A stretch of DNA of 64,000 bases from Nostoc sp. NIES-4103. Lineage in GTDB: Bacteria > Cyanobacteriota > Cyanobacteriia > Cyanobacteriales > Nostocaceae. Positions within the stretch are counted from its first letter, which is position 1, and the number at the start of each line of letters is the position of its first letter. The notes under the pieces are model-generated. The model was not told the origin of the DNA, did no database searches, and was given only the letters and a program-made list of their open reading frames with translations. The position numbers were made by a program, and so were the translations under genes. Shown here one piece after another: positions 35,564-45,708 of the stretch. The stretch spans positions 943,550 through 1,007,549 of the forward strand of contig NZ_AP018288.1 of the NCBI RefSeq assembly GCF_002368335.1. Direction: 5' to 3'.

Positions 35564-36631
35564 ATGAGTACAACTCCTACAGATAGCTACCGATTGGGCC
35601 AAAAACTACATCCGCTATCTTTGTTGGCACAATTAACTAGTCGTAATGCTACAGGTTGCTTACGCGTATTTACTGCGACAGGTTTTTGGTCAATTAATTT
35701 AGAAGAAGGTAAACTAACTTATGCTTCCTACTCAAATCAACTATTTGAGCGGCTTGATAATCACTTACGACAGTTGAGTCAAAAAATTCCGACTCTTAAC
35801 AGCGCCACTCGCGTACAGATGCGACTGATATTTGAACCAAAAAGTGAAAATCAGTCAATACCATACGCAGATTATCAAGGGATTTGTTGGTTAGTCAATC
35901 AGGAATATCTCAACGATACGCAAGCGGCAAAACTCATTGAAGGATTGGCTAAAGAAGTATTAGAGTCTTTTTTGGTAGTCAAAGAAGGAAACTATGAATT
36001 TTATGCTGATAGTTCCTGGGATGAACTGCCAAAGTTCTGTTACTTGGACTTGCGGTTATTAGTCGAATATTGTCAAAGGCAGTTACGACAGAGATCAAAT
36101 ATTCAGCCACCAGTTCACGCTGCGGGTAATTCTCAAGTTTTGCCCACAGCTAAATTACCTCAATCTCAGTCACTATTGCCAAATAGGCAACAATTACCAA
36201 GGCAAAAAAATCAAGAGCCTCCTGAAAATAGAAATACTACAAGTGCTTCATCAGTTGTGCAAAAAAGTCTCTATACAATTGCCTGTATTGATGATAGCCA
36301 AACAGTGTTGAATTCTATTAACCTTTTTTTAGAAGGAAATCCATTCTCAATAGTTACAATCAACGATCCAGTAAAAGCTTTAATGCAAATTATCCGCAGC
36401 AAACCAGACCTAATTTTGCTAGACGTTGAAATGCCTAATTTAGATGGATACGAACTATGCTCTTTATTACGTAAGCATTCAGCTTTTAAGAATATACCAA
36501 TCATTATGGTGACTGGGAGGACAGGATTTATCGACAGAGCAAAAGCCAAACTTGTCAGAGCATCGGGATATTTAACTAAACCTTTTACACAATCTGACTT
36601 GCTGAAAATAGTGTTTAAGCATATCGGTTAA
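35564..36631 (+). CDS. PatA-like response regulator (DUF4388 + REC)
   Basis: This 355-residue protein has an N-terminal PatA/DUF4388 domain (about 1-180), a Gln/Pro-rich linker, and a C-terminal receiver domain with the phosphorylatable Asp at about 287 (LILLDVEMPNLDG) and the conserved Lys in GYLTKPFT. It matches PixG/TaxP1-type regulators that start Pix/Tax/Hmp chemosensory operons and control type IV pili in cyanobacteria. It is first of five co-directional genes ending with a CheA hybrid. Confidence 0.88.
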   Translation: MSTTPTDSYRLGQKLHPLSLLAQLTSRNATGCLRVFTATGFWSINLEEGKLTYASYSNQLFERLDNHLRQLSQKIPTLNSATRVQMRLIFEPKSENQSIPYADYQGICWLVNQEYLNDTQAAKLIEGLAKEVLESFLVVKEGNYEFYADSSWDELPKFCYLDLRLLVEYCQRQLRQRSNIQPPVHAAGNSQVLPTAKLPQSQSLLPNRQQLPRQKNQEPPENRNTTSASSVVQKSLYTIACIDDSQTVLNSINLFLEGNPFSIVTINDPVKALMQIIRSKPDLILLDVEMPNLDGYELCSLLRKHSAFKNIPIIMVTGRTGFIDRAKAKLVRASGYLTKPFTQSDLLKIVFKHIG

Positions 36632-36691
36632 TTTAGTCATAATAAGCTGCATAAAATCAGGCAGTTTTATGAAAAAATAGGAAATTTACGA

Positions 36692-37069
36692 ATGAGTCTT
36701 ACCTTGGTTGGCACAATTTTAATTGTTGAAGATTCGCCCAGCGAATTAGAATTAATGAGCCATTATCTGAAAGAAAGTGGTTACAACGTGATTAAAGCTA
36801 GTGGTGCTAAAGAAGCTTTAGAAAAAGCTTTGTTACAAGAGCCAGATGCAATTGTTACTGATGTAGTTATGCCGGGTATGAGTGGATTTGAGTTATGTCG
36901 CTCTCTGAAAAAAAATCCAGTAACTCAAAAATTACCGATAGTGATTTGCAGTTCTAAAAATTTAGAAATTGACCGTTTGTGGGCAATGAAACAAGGTGCT
37001 GATGTCTATATAACAAAGCCATATACACGAGAGCAACTCTTACGCGCTATTAAATCAGTGGTGTTTTAA
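36692..37069 (+). CDS. CheY-like response regulator (PixH/TaxY type)
   Basis: This 125-residue protein is a single receiver domain with the acid pair (VEDSPSE), the phosphoacceptor D57 (TDVVMPGMSG) and KPYT with the conserved Lys. It is the second gene of the operon and should be the free-standing output regulator of the CheA encoded at 40075. It ends 4 bp before the CheW gene. Confidence 0.92.
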   Translation: MSLTLVGTILIVEDSPSELELMSHYLKESGYNVIKASGAKEALEKALLQEPDAIVTDVVMPGMSGFELCRSLKKNPVTQKLPIVICSSKNLEIDRLWAMKQGADVYITKPYTREQLLRAIKSVVF

Positions 37070-37073
37070 ATCA

Positions 37074-37571
37074 ATGAATAATGCTCAAATGATACTGACT
37101 GCCAAAAAAACAAAAAATAACTTATTAGATGGTTATCTCAAATTCCAGCTGAATCAACAGACGACAGCTGTTTTATCCATGAAACACACGCAAGAAGCGG
37201 TGATTTTTCCTATTGAAGCTGTAACTTCAATGCCAAATATGCCTGCCTGCATCTTGGGATTAATGAATTGGCGCAGTCGGATAATTTGGGCTATTGACCT
37301 ACCTAGGTTACTGAATTTAGAAGCCTTAGATCATAAATTGTGGCAATACAATGCAATTGTAATTAAAGTAGAATCACTGCTCTTAGGCTTAGTTGTACAA
37401 GAGATAAAAGGTACAACTAAATTTATGCCTGATGATATTCGTTCTCCTGTAGGACAAGTGGCATCAAGTTTAGTACCTTATTTACGCGGGTGTGTTGTGC
37501 AACAAGAAGAAACCTTGCTGGTTTTAGATGCACAAGCTATTGTAGATTCTTCTATTCTCCGCAATGAATAG
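37074..37571 (+). CDS. CheW-like adaptor (PixI type)
   Basis: This 165-residue protein has the CheW fold pattern (FPIEAVTSMPNMPACILGLMNWRSRIIWAIDL, split over strands 2 to 4). CheW links the receptor to CheA. It is preceded by the CheY-like gene with 4 bp between stop and start, suggesting translational coupling. Confidence 0.9.
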   Translation: MNNAQMILTAKKTKNNLLDGYLKFQLNQQTTAVLSMKHTQEAVIFPIEAVTSMPNMPACILGLMNWRSRIIWAIDLPRLLNLEALDHKLWQYNAIVIKVESLLLGLVVQEIKGTTKFMPDDIRSPVGQVASSLVPYLRGCVVQQEETLLVLDAQAIVDSSILRNE

Positions 37572-37628
37572 GTGCTATTAAAAACCATTTTTTAGTGTTC
37601 TCATTTACCTATTCAGGAGAATTATCTT

Positions 37629-39842
37629 ATGTTTAATAAAACTGACATGGCTAAGAGTAGTGATGCTCAAAATCGAGCAGGTTTCATTTCACCCCCACAG
37701 GTTCCTGATAGTATAGTAGAGCTATCAAGTCAGCCTGATATTGCAACAGTGGATGGTTCTGTCTGGAAGCGTGCGATCGCTTACTTACAGCGGCTCAGCT
37801 TTAGTAAAAAAGCCACAATTTTAGCGATCGCTATCAGCACTATACCAACATTGACCATAGGAGCGATCGCTTATAGCTTGATGAATAAATCACTTACTCA
37901 GCAAATTACTCAATCTCAACAAGCCGCAGCTATTGACTTAACTAACACAGTCAACCGCTTTATGTTGGGAAGATATAGAGATATTCAAGTACTGGCAAAT
38001 CTGCCATTTTTGACAAATACCAAAATGATCGCTAGAACCAGCGATGAAGAAAAGCAAGCTGTGTTAAATCGGCTTGTGGAAGCTTACAAATATAACAGCA
38101 TTGCGGTCTTGGATATCGAAGGTGACTTGATTGTTCAATCTCGTGGTGAACCTCTGGATAATCAAAAAGACCGCAATTATTTTCAAGAAACTCTCCAAAA
38201 GGATGCGGCTGTTATTAGTAAGCCGGAAAAATCAAATAAGACTAATGTAGTAAGTATTGATATATCTGCACCAGTGAAAGATAGCGATACAGGCAAAACT
38301 ATCGCTGTAGTGAAAGCAAGTGTGCCTGTCACATCTTTAGGAGAGGTGATTCAAAACTATACAGGTAAAGGACAACAATATCACTTACTTGATAGTTCAG
38401 GAAAAGTTTTCCTGACTCCACAAAAAGAATTCATGGGGAAAGATGCAAAAGCAGAATATCCCGGTTTAGCTCAAGTCTTGGCAGTTAAGAAAATCCATAC
38501 TTTTACAACAGTTCAAAAAATTAATAAAAAGCCAGAATTAGTCAGCTACATTCCCTCTACAAAACTCGAAGGTTTACCAAATTTAAACTGGCAAATACTT
38601 TTATCCACAGATACAACAATTGCTTTCGCACCTCAAAGACAATTGTTGTGGACAATAGCGATCGCCACAATATTTATAGCAGCAATTGTGGGAGCGATCG
38701 CGACTTGGATAGCCAAGGGTGTCACACAACCAATTCTCAATACAACTCTAATGGAGACACAAAAAGCAGATGAGTTAGAAGTATTGAGTACAAATATTAA
38801 CCACACCACGCAATTGCCAAGCTTGGTAACAGAACAACAAGTCTCTCCAGCAGAACTGCAACAACAACTTTTAGAACTACTCAACAACGTAGAAGGCGCA
38901 GCTAGAGGAGATTTGACAGTGCGTGCAGACGTAACCACCGGGGAAATCGGCACTGTTGCTGACTTTTTTAACTCCATCGTGGAAAATCTACGAGATATTG
39001 TCACCCAAGTTAAACAAGCTGCTACCCAGGTAAATGGCGCAATTGGTTCTGACGAAACAGCCATTCGCCAACTAGCAGAGGAAGCACTCATCCAAGCCGC
39101 TGAAATCAACCGCACCCTAGATGCTGTTGACAAAATGACTCATTCTATGCAAGCTGTAGCCGCCAGCGCCCAACAAGCCGCAAAAGTTGCCAACCATGCT
39201 GCTGACAATGCAACTAAAAGTGGTCAAGCAATGGATTTGACAGTGCAAAACATCCTTTCTTTAAAAGAAACCGTTGGTGAAACTGCCAAGAAAGTTAAAC
39301 GTCTGGGAGAATCTACCCAACAAATATCACGCGTGGTGTCCTTGATTAACCAAATCGCCATGCAAACCAACTTACTCGCCATCAACGCCAGCATTGAAGC
39401 AGCGCGTGCTGGTGAAGAAGGACAAGGTTTTGCTGTTGTTGCAGAAGAAGTAGGCGAATTAGCAGTCCGCAGCGCCGCAGCAACTCAAGAAATTGAAGAA
39501 ATTGTGGAAAATATCCAACGGGAAACCAGCGCAGTTGTGCAGGCAATGGAAATCGGTACAATTCAAGTAGTAGATGGTGCTCGAATTGTGGAAGAGGCTA
39601 AGCAAAGTTTGAGTCAAATTTTGGATGTATCACGTCAAATTGACTTGTTAATACAATCGATTTCCACTGCAACGGTATCTCAAGTAGAAACATCACAAAC
39701 TGTTAGCCAATTGATGAAAGATATCGCCGCCATATCACAACGTACCAGCGATTCTTCACGCCAAGTTTCCCAATCTCTGCAAACAACTGTCGAAATTTCT
39801 CATCAATTACAAGAGACTGTAGAGACTTTTAAAGTTAGTTAA
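37629..39842 (+). CDS. Methyl-accepting chemotaxis protein with dCache-type sensor
   Basis: This 737-residue receptor has a first membrane helix at about 55-78 and a periplasmic dCache-type domain at about 80-335 (FMLGRYRDIQVLANLPFLTN, then NYFQETLQKDAAVI). A second helix lies at 340-366, followed by a HAMP-like region (about 415-470). The cytoplasmic signalling domain carries the conserved hairpin INASIEAARAGEEGQGFAVV. Unlike PixJ phototaxis receptors there are no GAF domains, so the input is probably a small molecule. AGGAGA lies just before the ATG. Confidence 0.92.
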   Translation: MFNKTDMAKSSDAQNRAGFISPPQVPDSIVELSSQPDIATVDGSVWKRAIAYLQRLSFSKKATILAIAISTIPTLTIGAIAYSLMNKSLTQQITQSQQAAAIDLTNTVNRFMLGRYRDIQVLANLPFLTNTKMIARTSDEEKQAVLNRLVEAYKYNSIAVLDIEGDLIVQSRGEPLDNQKDRNYFQETLQKDAAVISKPEKSNKTNVVSIDISAPVKDSDTGKTIAVVKASVPVTSLGEVIQNYTGKGQQYHLLDSSGKVFLTPQKEFMGKDAKAEYPGLAQVLAVKKIHTFTTVQKINKKPELVSYIPSTKLEGLPNLNWQILLSTDTTIAFAPQRQLLWTIAIATIFIAAIVGAIATWIAKGVTQPILNTTLMETQKADELEVLSTNINHTTQLPSLVTEQQVSPAELQQQLLELLNNVEGAARGDLTVRADVTTGEIGTVADFFNSIVENLRDIVTQVKQAATQVNGAIGSDETAIRQLAEEALIQAAEINRTLDAVDKMTHSMQAVAASAQQAAKVANHAADNATKSGQAMDLTVQNILSLKETVGETAKKVKRLGESTQQISRVVSLINQIAMQTNLLAINASIEAARAGEEGQGFAVVAEEVGELAVRSAAATQEIEEIVENIQRETSAVVQAMEIGTIQVVDGARIVEEAKQSLSQILDVSRQIDLLIQSISTATVSQVETSQTVSQLMKDIAAISQRTSDSSRQVSQSLQTTVEISHQLQETVETFKVS

Positions 39843-40074
39843 TTGTCAGTTGTTAGTTGTTAGTTGGTAGTCACTTGCTGCTAGTAGAAGAATACCTATT
39901 TGTAACCGCAGAGGCGCAGAGTACACAGAGAGAAGAGTTAATCAATATAGATAATCTTAGACCAGGAAGAGAGTAGTTGCTAATTAATAGTTACTTGTTC
40001 TGACCACTGACAACTGACCACTGACAACTGACCAATGACCAATGACCAATGACTAATGACAAATAACAAAAACT
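39843..40074 (+). repeat. GTTAGTTG and CTGACCAATGAC tandem repeats between MCP and CheA genes
   Basis: TGTCAGTTGTTAGTTGTTAG at 39843-39872 and ACTGACCACTGACAACTGAC to CCAATGACCAATGACCAATG at 40004-40065 are 7-bp-type repeats. The middle holds a CGCAGAGGCGCAGAG stretch. The operon appears to continue across the gap. Confidence 0.75.
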
Positions 40075-42990
40075 ATGAATAAAGAATTAGAAATCCAGAG
40101 GCAGTTTTTAGAAGAGGCTATAGATTACCTTAATACTTTGGAAGGGGTATTGTTAGAAATCGACTCTCATAACCGCATCGATTTAGATAAAATTAATGCT
40201 GCATTGCGTGCTGCTCATTCTATTAAGGGTGGGGCGGCGATGATGGGATTTAAGACATTAAGTGATTTAGCTCATCGTTTGGAAGATTGTTTAAAAGTCT
40301 TAAAAACTCAAAAAAATTCTCTGGAATTTGATACAGAATTACAAAGTTTACTGCTTTCTGGAGTTGATTGGTTACGCCAGATTGTGCAACTTTTAACAGA
40401 AGGAAATGCCATAGAAGAACAATGGCTAGTGAGCTTTTGTTATCCAGTTTTTGATGAATTGCGCGATCGCTTGGGTGAACCCACTCCAGAAGATGCTACA
40501 ACCATGCTATCGCCGGAAGACGGGCAAGATATCATCCCTTTGCTGTTTGAAACGGAAGTAGAAGGATGTTTACAGCGTTTAGAATCGGTGTTAGCAGATA
40601 GTCAACAACCATGTTTGCAAGAAGAAGTTGCCATCATGGCCGCTGAATTAGGCGGTTTGGGCGAAATGTTGCAATTAACAGCTTTTACCCAACTTTGTGA
40701 GTCAATCAAGCAACACATAGAAGCACCGGAACCTGAATGTGTCCCGGAAATTGCGCGGTTAGCCTTACAAGCATGGCGGCGATCGCAAGCTTTGGTGTTG
40801 ACCAATCAACGTGATCATCTACCTACAGAAATTGAGTTGCATGAAGTTGCAACTTTTGCCACAAATGCAGCTGATACAAAAGTTTTATCTGAAATCAATT
40901 TGGCAATTACAGAATCTTTAGATATAGAACTTGCTGATGAAGCAGAACAAAGTATATTAGTTGCTAGGGAAATTTCCACAATAGATTTTAAATTATTTGA
41001 ACATAAACCAGAGTTAGTTAGTGTTGGCAAAGACCGGGAAAATCAAGAAAATACTGTTCGCGTTCCTAGTAAACAGCTTGAGCAAATCAATGATTTATTT
41101 GGTGAACTGATTGTCCAACGGAATGGGCTAAATTCGCAAATCGAAAAATTACGCAAACTTGTGCGACATTTGAGCCAGAGAGTGCAACTTCTCGACCGCG
41201 AGAACCAAGAATTACGTAGAGAATGTGATAGAATAACTACTAAAAATGCCATATCTGAACACAGGCGATCGCTAGCTGATAATACTTATCAAACAGAACA
41301 AGGTATAGCCACAGAGTTTGATAGTTTAGAAATGGATCGCTATAACGAATTAAATTTGCGATCGCAAGAAGTTATGGAAACCATTGTCCAAGTACAAGAA
41401 GTTTCCACAGATATACAATTAAGCGTTGATGATACAGATCAAATTGCTCGCAAACTCAGCAAAACATCGAAACAATTGCAGACAAAGCTGACTAATATCA
41501 GGATGCGCCCATTGTCTGATTTAGTTGAGCGTTTTCCGAGAGCTTTACGTGATTTAAATGTAGAGTATGGCAAAAATGTGCAGTTGAAAATTGAAGGTGG
41601 CAATACTCTAATTGAACGCAGCATTTTAGAAGCTTTAAATGACCCTTTAATGCATCTATTAAGAAATGCTTTTGATCATGGTATCGAAGATTCTGCCACT
41701 CGCCAAGCTTTAGGTAAACCGGAACAAGGATTAATTGAAATTAAAGCTAGCCATCGTGGTAACCGTACAATTATTACCATACGTGATGATGGACAAGGCA
41801 TTTCTTTAGAGAAAATTCGCTCTCGCGCCATAGCTATGAAATTAGATTCTGCTTTGGTTGAAAGTGCAACTGATGAAGAACTTTTGTCATTAATTTTTGA
41901 ACCTGGGTTTAGCACCTCCGACCAAGTGACCGCCTTGTCTGGTCGCGGTGTGGGAATGGATGTAGTTCGTAATAACCTCAAATTGGTTCGAGGAGATATT
42001 AAAGTTGATACCGAACCGGGAATTGGCACTACCTTTACATTATCAGTACCGTTTACCCTTTCTGTAGCTAGAGTCTTGCTAGTAGAAAGCAATAGAATGC
42101 TATTGGCATTTCCCACAGATGTGATTTCCGAAATATCTTTATTGCAAAACGACAGAATTTTTCCCATGTCAGGTAGCGAAGTCCTGAATTGGCAAGGCAC
42201 AATGCTACCATTAATTCGCCTTGGTCGCTACTTTGAATTTAATTGTCCACGCCACGATAGCCCAGAATTAGAAACTCCGCCAGCCATTAATGCTAGCAGT
42301 GTATTAATAGTTAAAGGTAATAATCAACCAGTAGCAATACAAGTAGATCGTTGTTGGGGTGAACAAGAAGTTGCTATTCGCCAAGTTGAAGGAAATATAC
42401 CTTTACCTGAAGGTTTCAATAACTGCACAATTTTGGGTGATGGACGAGTTGTAGCATTAGTTAATATCAATGAATTGCTGTATTGGATTGCTAGTAATCA
42501 GCGTACTCCTAGAAATCATCAATTACCATCAGCAAGATTGAAGACACCATTCCTGTTTTTGAATCCTGAAAAAGTTCCTCCAACTCCAACCAAAGAAAAA
42601 GGCACAATTTTGATTGTCGATGATTCCATAAATGTGCGCCGTTTCTTAGCTTTAACTTTGGAAAAAGGCGGTTATCAAGTAGAACAAGCTAAAGATGGTC
42701 AAGATGCTTTAGAAAAACTTGAAAGTGGTTTGAAAGTCCAAGCAGTAATTTGCGATATTGAAATGCCTCGCCTTGATGGTTATGGCTTTTTAGGTCGTAT
42801 CAACTCCAACGTTAATATTAAAAATATTCCTGTGGCTATGCTTACCTCTCGCAGTAGTAATAAACATCGACAACTAGCAATGCAATTAGGTGCAAGCGCT
42901 TACTTTTCCAAACCTTACAATGAGCAAGAATTACTGAGAACTTTAGAAGAAATGATTCAAAGTGTAGCGCAAACAGCAACATTAAATTGA
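40075..42990 (+). CDS. CheA histidine kinase with C-terminal receiver (PixL type)
   Basis: This 971-residue hybrid kinase has an HPt domain with phosphoacceptor H48 (AAHSIKGGAAMMGF) and a dimerisation region near 335-480. The ATPase domain has the N box (LMHLLRNAFDHGIED), DDGQGI and GRGVGMDVVRNN. A CheW-like domain follows, then a receiver with D894 (VICDIEMPRLDG). It should autophosphorylate in response to the adjacent MCP and phosphorylate the CheY- and PatA-like regulators. It is the last gene of the operon. Confidence 0.95.
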   Translation: MNKELEIQRQFLEEAIDYLNTLEGVLLEIDSHNRIDLDKINAALRAAHSIKGGAAMMGFKTLSDLAHRLEDCLKVLKTQKNSLEFDTELQSLLLSGVDWLRQIVQLLTEGNAIEEQWLVSFCYPVFDELRDRLGEPTPEDATTMLSPEDGQDIIPLLFETEVEGCLQRLESVLADSQQPCLQEEVAIMAAELGGLGEMLQLTAFTQLCESIKQHIEAPEPECVPEIARLALQAWRRSQALVLTNQRDHLPTEIELHEVATFATNAADTKVLSEINLAITESLDIELADEAEQSILVAREISTIDFKLFEHKPELVSVGKDRENQENTVRVPSKQLEQINDLFGELIVQRNGLNSQIEKLRKLVRHLSQRVQLLDRENQELRRECDRITTKNAISEHRRSLADNTYQTEQGIATEFDSLEMDRYNELNLRSQEVMETIVQVQEVSTDIQLSVDDTDQIARKLSKTSKQLQTKLTNIRMRPLSDLVERFPRALRDLNVEYGKNVQLKIEGGNTLIERSILEALNDPLMHLLRNAFDHGIEDSATRQALGKPEQGLIEIKASHRGNRTIITIRDDGQGISLEKIRSRAIAMKLDSALVESATDEELLSLIFEPGFSTSDQVTALSGRGVGMDVVRNNLKLVRGDIKVDTEPGIGTTFTLSVPFTLSVARVLLVESNRMLLAFPTDVISEISLLQNDRIFPMSGSEVLNWQGTMLPLIRLGRYFEFNCPRHDSPELETPPAINASSVLIVKGNNQPVAIQVDRCWGEQEVAIRQVEGNIPLPEGFNNCTILGDGRVVALVNINELLYWIASNQRTPRNHQLPSARLKTPFLFLNPEKVPPTPTKEKGTILIVDDSINVRRFLALTLEKGGYQVEQAKDGQDALEKLESGLKVQAVICDIEMPRLDGYGFLGRINSNVNIKNIPVAMLTSRSSNKHRQLAMQLGASAYFSKPYNEQELLRTLEEMIQSVAQTATLN

Positions 42991-43011
42991 AAATGCTTTG
43001 CAAACAACCTT

Positions 43012-43236
43012 TTAAAGGTTTATATTCGCTTCGATGGAATCCAAGCGCTGGCGTTGTTTTAACCACTCTCGACAAACTTCTTGAGTGAGTTGTATTTCTT
43101 CATCAGTCAAAAGCTCATCTGGACAACCAGATGCGATGATTTTTGCTACTTTGGCAGCTTTGCGGTAATGTATGCCACATTTCACCAGTTGCGTATGTAA
43201 TAATTGTTCTTTATCTTGACAAAAAGTCGTTTTCAT
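43012..43236 (-). CDS. Uncharacterised 74-residue protein
   Basis: This small, mostly helical protein starts MKTTFCQDKEQLLHTQLVKCG and contains KAAKVAKIIASGCPDELLTD and EVCREWLKQRQRLD. It is convergent with the CheA gene and ends 22 bp from it. The ATG at 43234-43236 is clear. I know no function; the charged helical pattern looks like a real gene rather than a chance frame. Confidence 0.6.
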   Translation of the reverse strand: MKTTFCQDKEQLLHTQLVKCGIHYRKAAKVAKIIASGCPDELLTDEEIQLTQEVCREWLKQRQRLDSIEANINL

Positions 43237-43472
43237 GAATTAGGTAGTTTGGCAACTTCTACTCTAATTTCTAAAAATGAGGAAATTACTACGTCTTACT
43301 GTGGATAGATAATTGCGTAACTTTATATTTTTGTTAGATTTACTGTGGTTAGTGGTTAGTGGTTAGTTGTTGGTTGTTAGTGGTCAGTGGTCAGTTGTCA
43401 TTTGTCATTAGTTATTCTCCTCATCTCCCTCATCTCCCTCATCCTCCCCATCCCCCCATCTCCCCTGCTGAC
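43237..43472. repeat. TTAGTGG and CTCATCTCCC tandem repeats
   Basis: GGTTAGTGGTTAGTGGTTAG-type units at 43345-43410 are followed by CTCATCTCCCTCATCTCCCT units to 43460. No gene is present. Confidence 0.75.
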
Positions 43473-44759
43473 TCAAGACACAGCGCGTCGCACCTTGTGC
43501 CAGATTAAGCCGGCTACAATTAACCCTAAGCCCGTTTGCCAAATAGCAGACTCTACCCAAAAAGCCAGGAACAGACAAGACACAAGACCTATCCAACCCA
43601 CCCACACAGGATACAGTCGTTCAGATGGGGAAAGACGCAAAGCAGCTAAATTGGTGACTGCGTAGTAAATTAAGACACTAAAAGCGCTAAACGACCATGT
43701 AGTTTTCACATTGCCTAATAGTACCAGGGCTGCGATCGCTCCCCCAACTACGATCACAGCCCAGTATGGAGATGTCTGTTGTTGATTCAAACGTGCTAAA
43801 AATCTGGGAGCATCCCCACGCCGTCCCATTGCCAACAACACGCGGGATAAACCCAGAATCAAGTTCAATAATACACCCAACATTGCCGTCATCGCCCCAA
43901 CAGCTAACACCAAAGCAGCACCCGAACCCGCAACGCTGCGGACTGCTACTTCCAAAGGAGCCGCTTTTGCCTGTCCTGTGGCGTTGCTTAAAACATCCAC
44001 CCCCACAGCCCCAATGCCAACGGTTGCCACGGCGATGTAAAGTAACATTGTTAGTAGCAAACAGACAATCATCGCTTGGGGTATGGTCTTTCTGGGAGAA
44101 CGTGCTTCTTCTCCCATGGTGGCAATGCGACCATAACCTGTGTAGGCAACAAACATCAAAGCGCTAGCATGAAGTATTGCCCCTGGCGAACTCGTAAAAA
44201 ATGGTGTCAAATTGTCAATACCCACCACCGTCACACGGGGCAAACATACCAGGATAAAGAATCCTAAAGATAGCAGCGTTACCGACACAATCACAGTGTT
44301 AGCCACATTAGAGCGCCGGATACCGCTCAACACTATCAATGTCATAATTATTACAGTCAACAAAGCTATTGGCACAACCCAATTGGCACTCACCCCTACA
44401 ATGTTGAGTAAGTAACCAGCAAAACCCAAAGCCGCAGTTGCAGCCGAGGCAGTTTTTGCTACCAAAAACATCCAGCCAGCCGTAAAACCAAAAGCAGGAG
44501 TGAGATATTTATAACCATATTCATAAGTACCACCACTGACTGCATGATTAGCTGCCAACTGAGCGCTATTAAGTCCATTGCAGGTAGCAACGATCGCACC
44601 AATAGCCACTGCTAAAATTACCGCAGGCCCAGCAATTCCCGCCGCAATGCCAATACTGACAAATACACCCGTACCGACAATCGAACCCAGTCCCATCAGG
44701 GTTGCACCAAAAACCCCTAACTCTCTTTGCAACTGTGGTGGTGAATTGGTAGTGGACAT
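43473..44759 (-). CDS. APC-family amino acid permease
   Basis: This 428-residue membrane protein has about 12 hydrophobic helices. The first two carry GATLMGLGSIVGTGVFVSIG, the glycine-rich unwound helix of APC transporters, and GGTYEYGYKYLTPAFGFTAGW follows. It is probably an amino acid or polyamine uptake or exchange carrier in the cytoplasmic membrane. The substrate cannot be set from the sequence. It is flanked on both sides by tandem repeats. Confidence 0.9.
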   Translation of the reverse strand: MSTTNSPPQLQRELGVFGATLMGLGSIVGTGVFVSIGIAAGIAGPAVILAVAIGAIVATCNGLNSAQLAANHAVSGGTYEYGYKYLTPAFGFTAGWMFLVAKTASAATAALGFAGYLLNIVGVSANWVVPIALLTVIIMTLIVLSGIRRSNVANTVIVSVTLLSLGFFILVCLPRVTVVGIDNLTPFFTSSPGAILHASALMFVAYTGYGRIATMGEEARSPRKTIPQAMIVCLLLTMLLYIAVATVGIGAVGVDVLSNATGQAKAAPLEVAVRSVAGSGAALVLAVGAMTAMLGVLLNLILGLSRVLLAMGRRGDAPRFLARLNQQQTSPYWAVIVVGGAIAALVLLGNVKTTWSFSAFSVLIYYAVTNLAALRLSPSERLYPVWVGWIGLVSCLFLAFWVESAIWQTGLGLIVAGLIWHKVRRAVS

Positions 44760-44774
44760 TTTTTTCCTGTATTA

Positions 44775-44928
44775 AATTATTAGGGAGTAGGGGAGGATGA
44801 GGGGGATAAGGGAGATGAGGGGGATGAGGGGGATGAGGGAATAACAACTGACAAATGACAAATGACTATTGCCCAATTCCCAATTCCCCATTCCCAATTC
44901 CCCATTCCCAATTCCCAATTCCTAACTT
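44775..44928. repeat. GGGGGATGAGG and CCCAATTCCC tandem repeats
   Basis: GGGGATGAGGGGGATAAGGG units (44785-44840), a TGACAAA pair and CCCATTCCCAATTCCC units (44868-44920) fill the gap between the DUF427 and permease genes. Confidence 0.75.
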
Positions 44929-45210
44929 TTACTGGACTTTTACGCCCTTCCAGAAAGCTACGTAGCCTTCGATGTTCTTAGCTTTTTCCTTGGTGCTGGG
45001 ATAGTACCAAGCTGCATCTTTGTTGACTTGTCCATCAACTTCGATACTGTAGTAGCTAGCAACACCTTTCCAGGGACAGGTGGTATGAGTATTACTGTCT
45101 TTAAAGTATTCCTTGTTAATGGTGTCAGCAGGAAAATAATGGTTGCCTTCCACAACCACGGTGTTATCGCTTTCGGCTAAAACTGCGCCATTCCAAATTG
45201 CTTTCGGCAT
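44929..45210 (-). CDS. DUF427 domain protein
   Basis: This 93-residue protein is a single DUF427 domain: MPKAIWNGAVLAES, then VVVEGNHYFPADTI, CPWKGVASYYSIEVDG and the final VAFWKGVKV. These small beta-sheet proteins are widespread; the role is unknown. The length and both ends match the family. Confidence 0.93.
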   Translation of the reverse strand: MPKAIWNGAVLAESDNTVVVEGNHYFPADTINKEYFKDSNTHTTCPWKGVASYYSIEVDGQVNKDAAWYYPSTKEKAKNIEGYVAFWKGVKVQ

Positions 45211-45267
45211 AACTGATTTCGCAAATAAACTTTACACATAATATTTTTACACTTCTACAGCTTTTCT

Positions 45268-45321
45268 CTTTGTGTCTTCGTGTCTTGGTGGTAAAAAATC
45301 TTGAACCACAAAGGCACAAAG
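45268..45321. repeat. CTTTGTG/CACAAAG inverted repeat, second copy
   Basis: CTTTGTGTCTTCGTGTCTTG then GTGGT (45268-45292) faces ACCACAAAGGCACAAAG (45305-45321). A similar structure is at 6932-6980. Confidence 0.65.
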
Positions 45322-45441
45322 TATTTTCCAGTCAGCTGCGTAATAATATCTGTAGATATATTGACTTTGTAGTGAAATGGAACCTGTGACGCTTGCGGCT
45401 GTTGTTAGTGCGATCGCTACTACACTTCTCAATAATTGTAG

Positions 45442-45502
45442 GGTGGGCAATGCCGACAACGTAATAATCACGGTTTGAGCAAAGTTGAGTGCATTGCCCA
45501 CC
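45442..45502. repeat. GGTGGGCAATGC inverted repeat
   Basis: GGTGGGCAATGC (45442-45453) pairs perfectly with GCATTGCCCACC (45491-45502) over a 37-bp spacer. This is a dispersed cyanobacterial repeat type without coding content. Confidence 0.7.
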
Positions 45503-45708
45503 GCTGTGTAATTGCAATAAAGCAACTGGTGCAAGATGTCAGTTACCCTGATTTCTATCAAGCTTGGTATCAGCATAACTTTGCAAATTGTGTCATGCGA
45601 AGCTTAAAGAAAATCCTTTTCACAAGAATAATTTAAGTACTTTTAAGCAGCGACGTTACAAATGTTTGTTCCTTAGCAACAACAGCTTAAGTATTTACAG
45701 CAATTGCG

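Noticed and set aside
45247..45576. 109-codon minus-strand frame
   Set aside because: It is a translation of two inverted dispersed repeats with no protein-family pattern.
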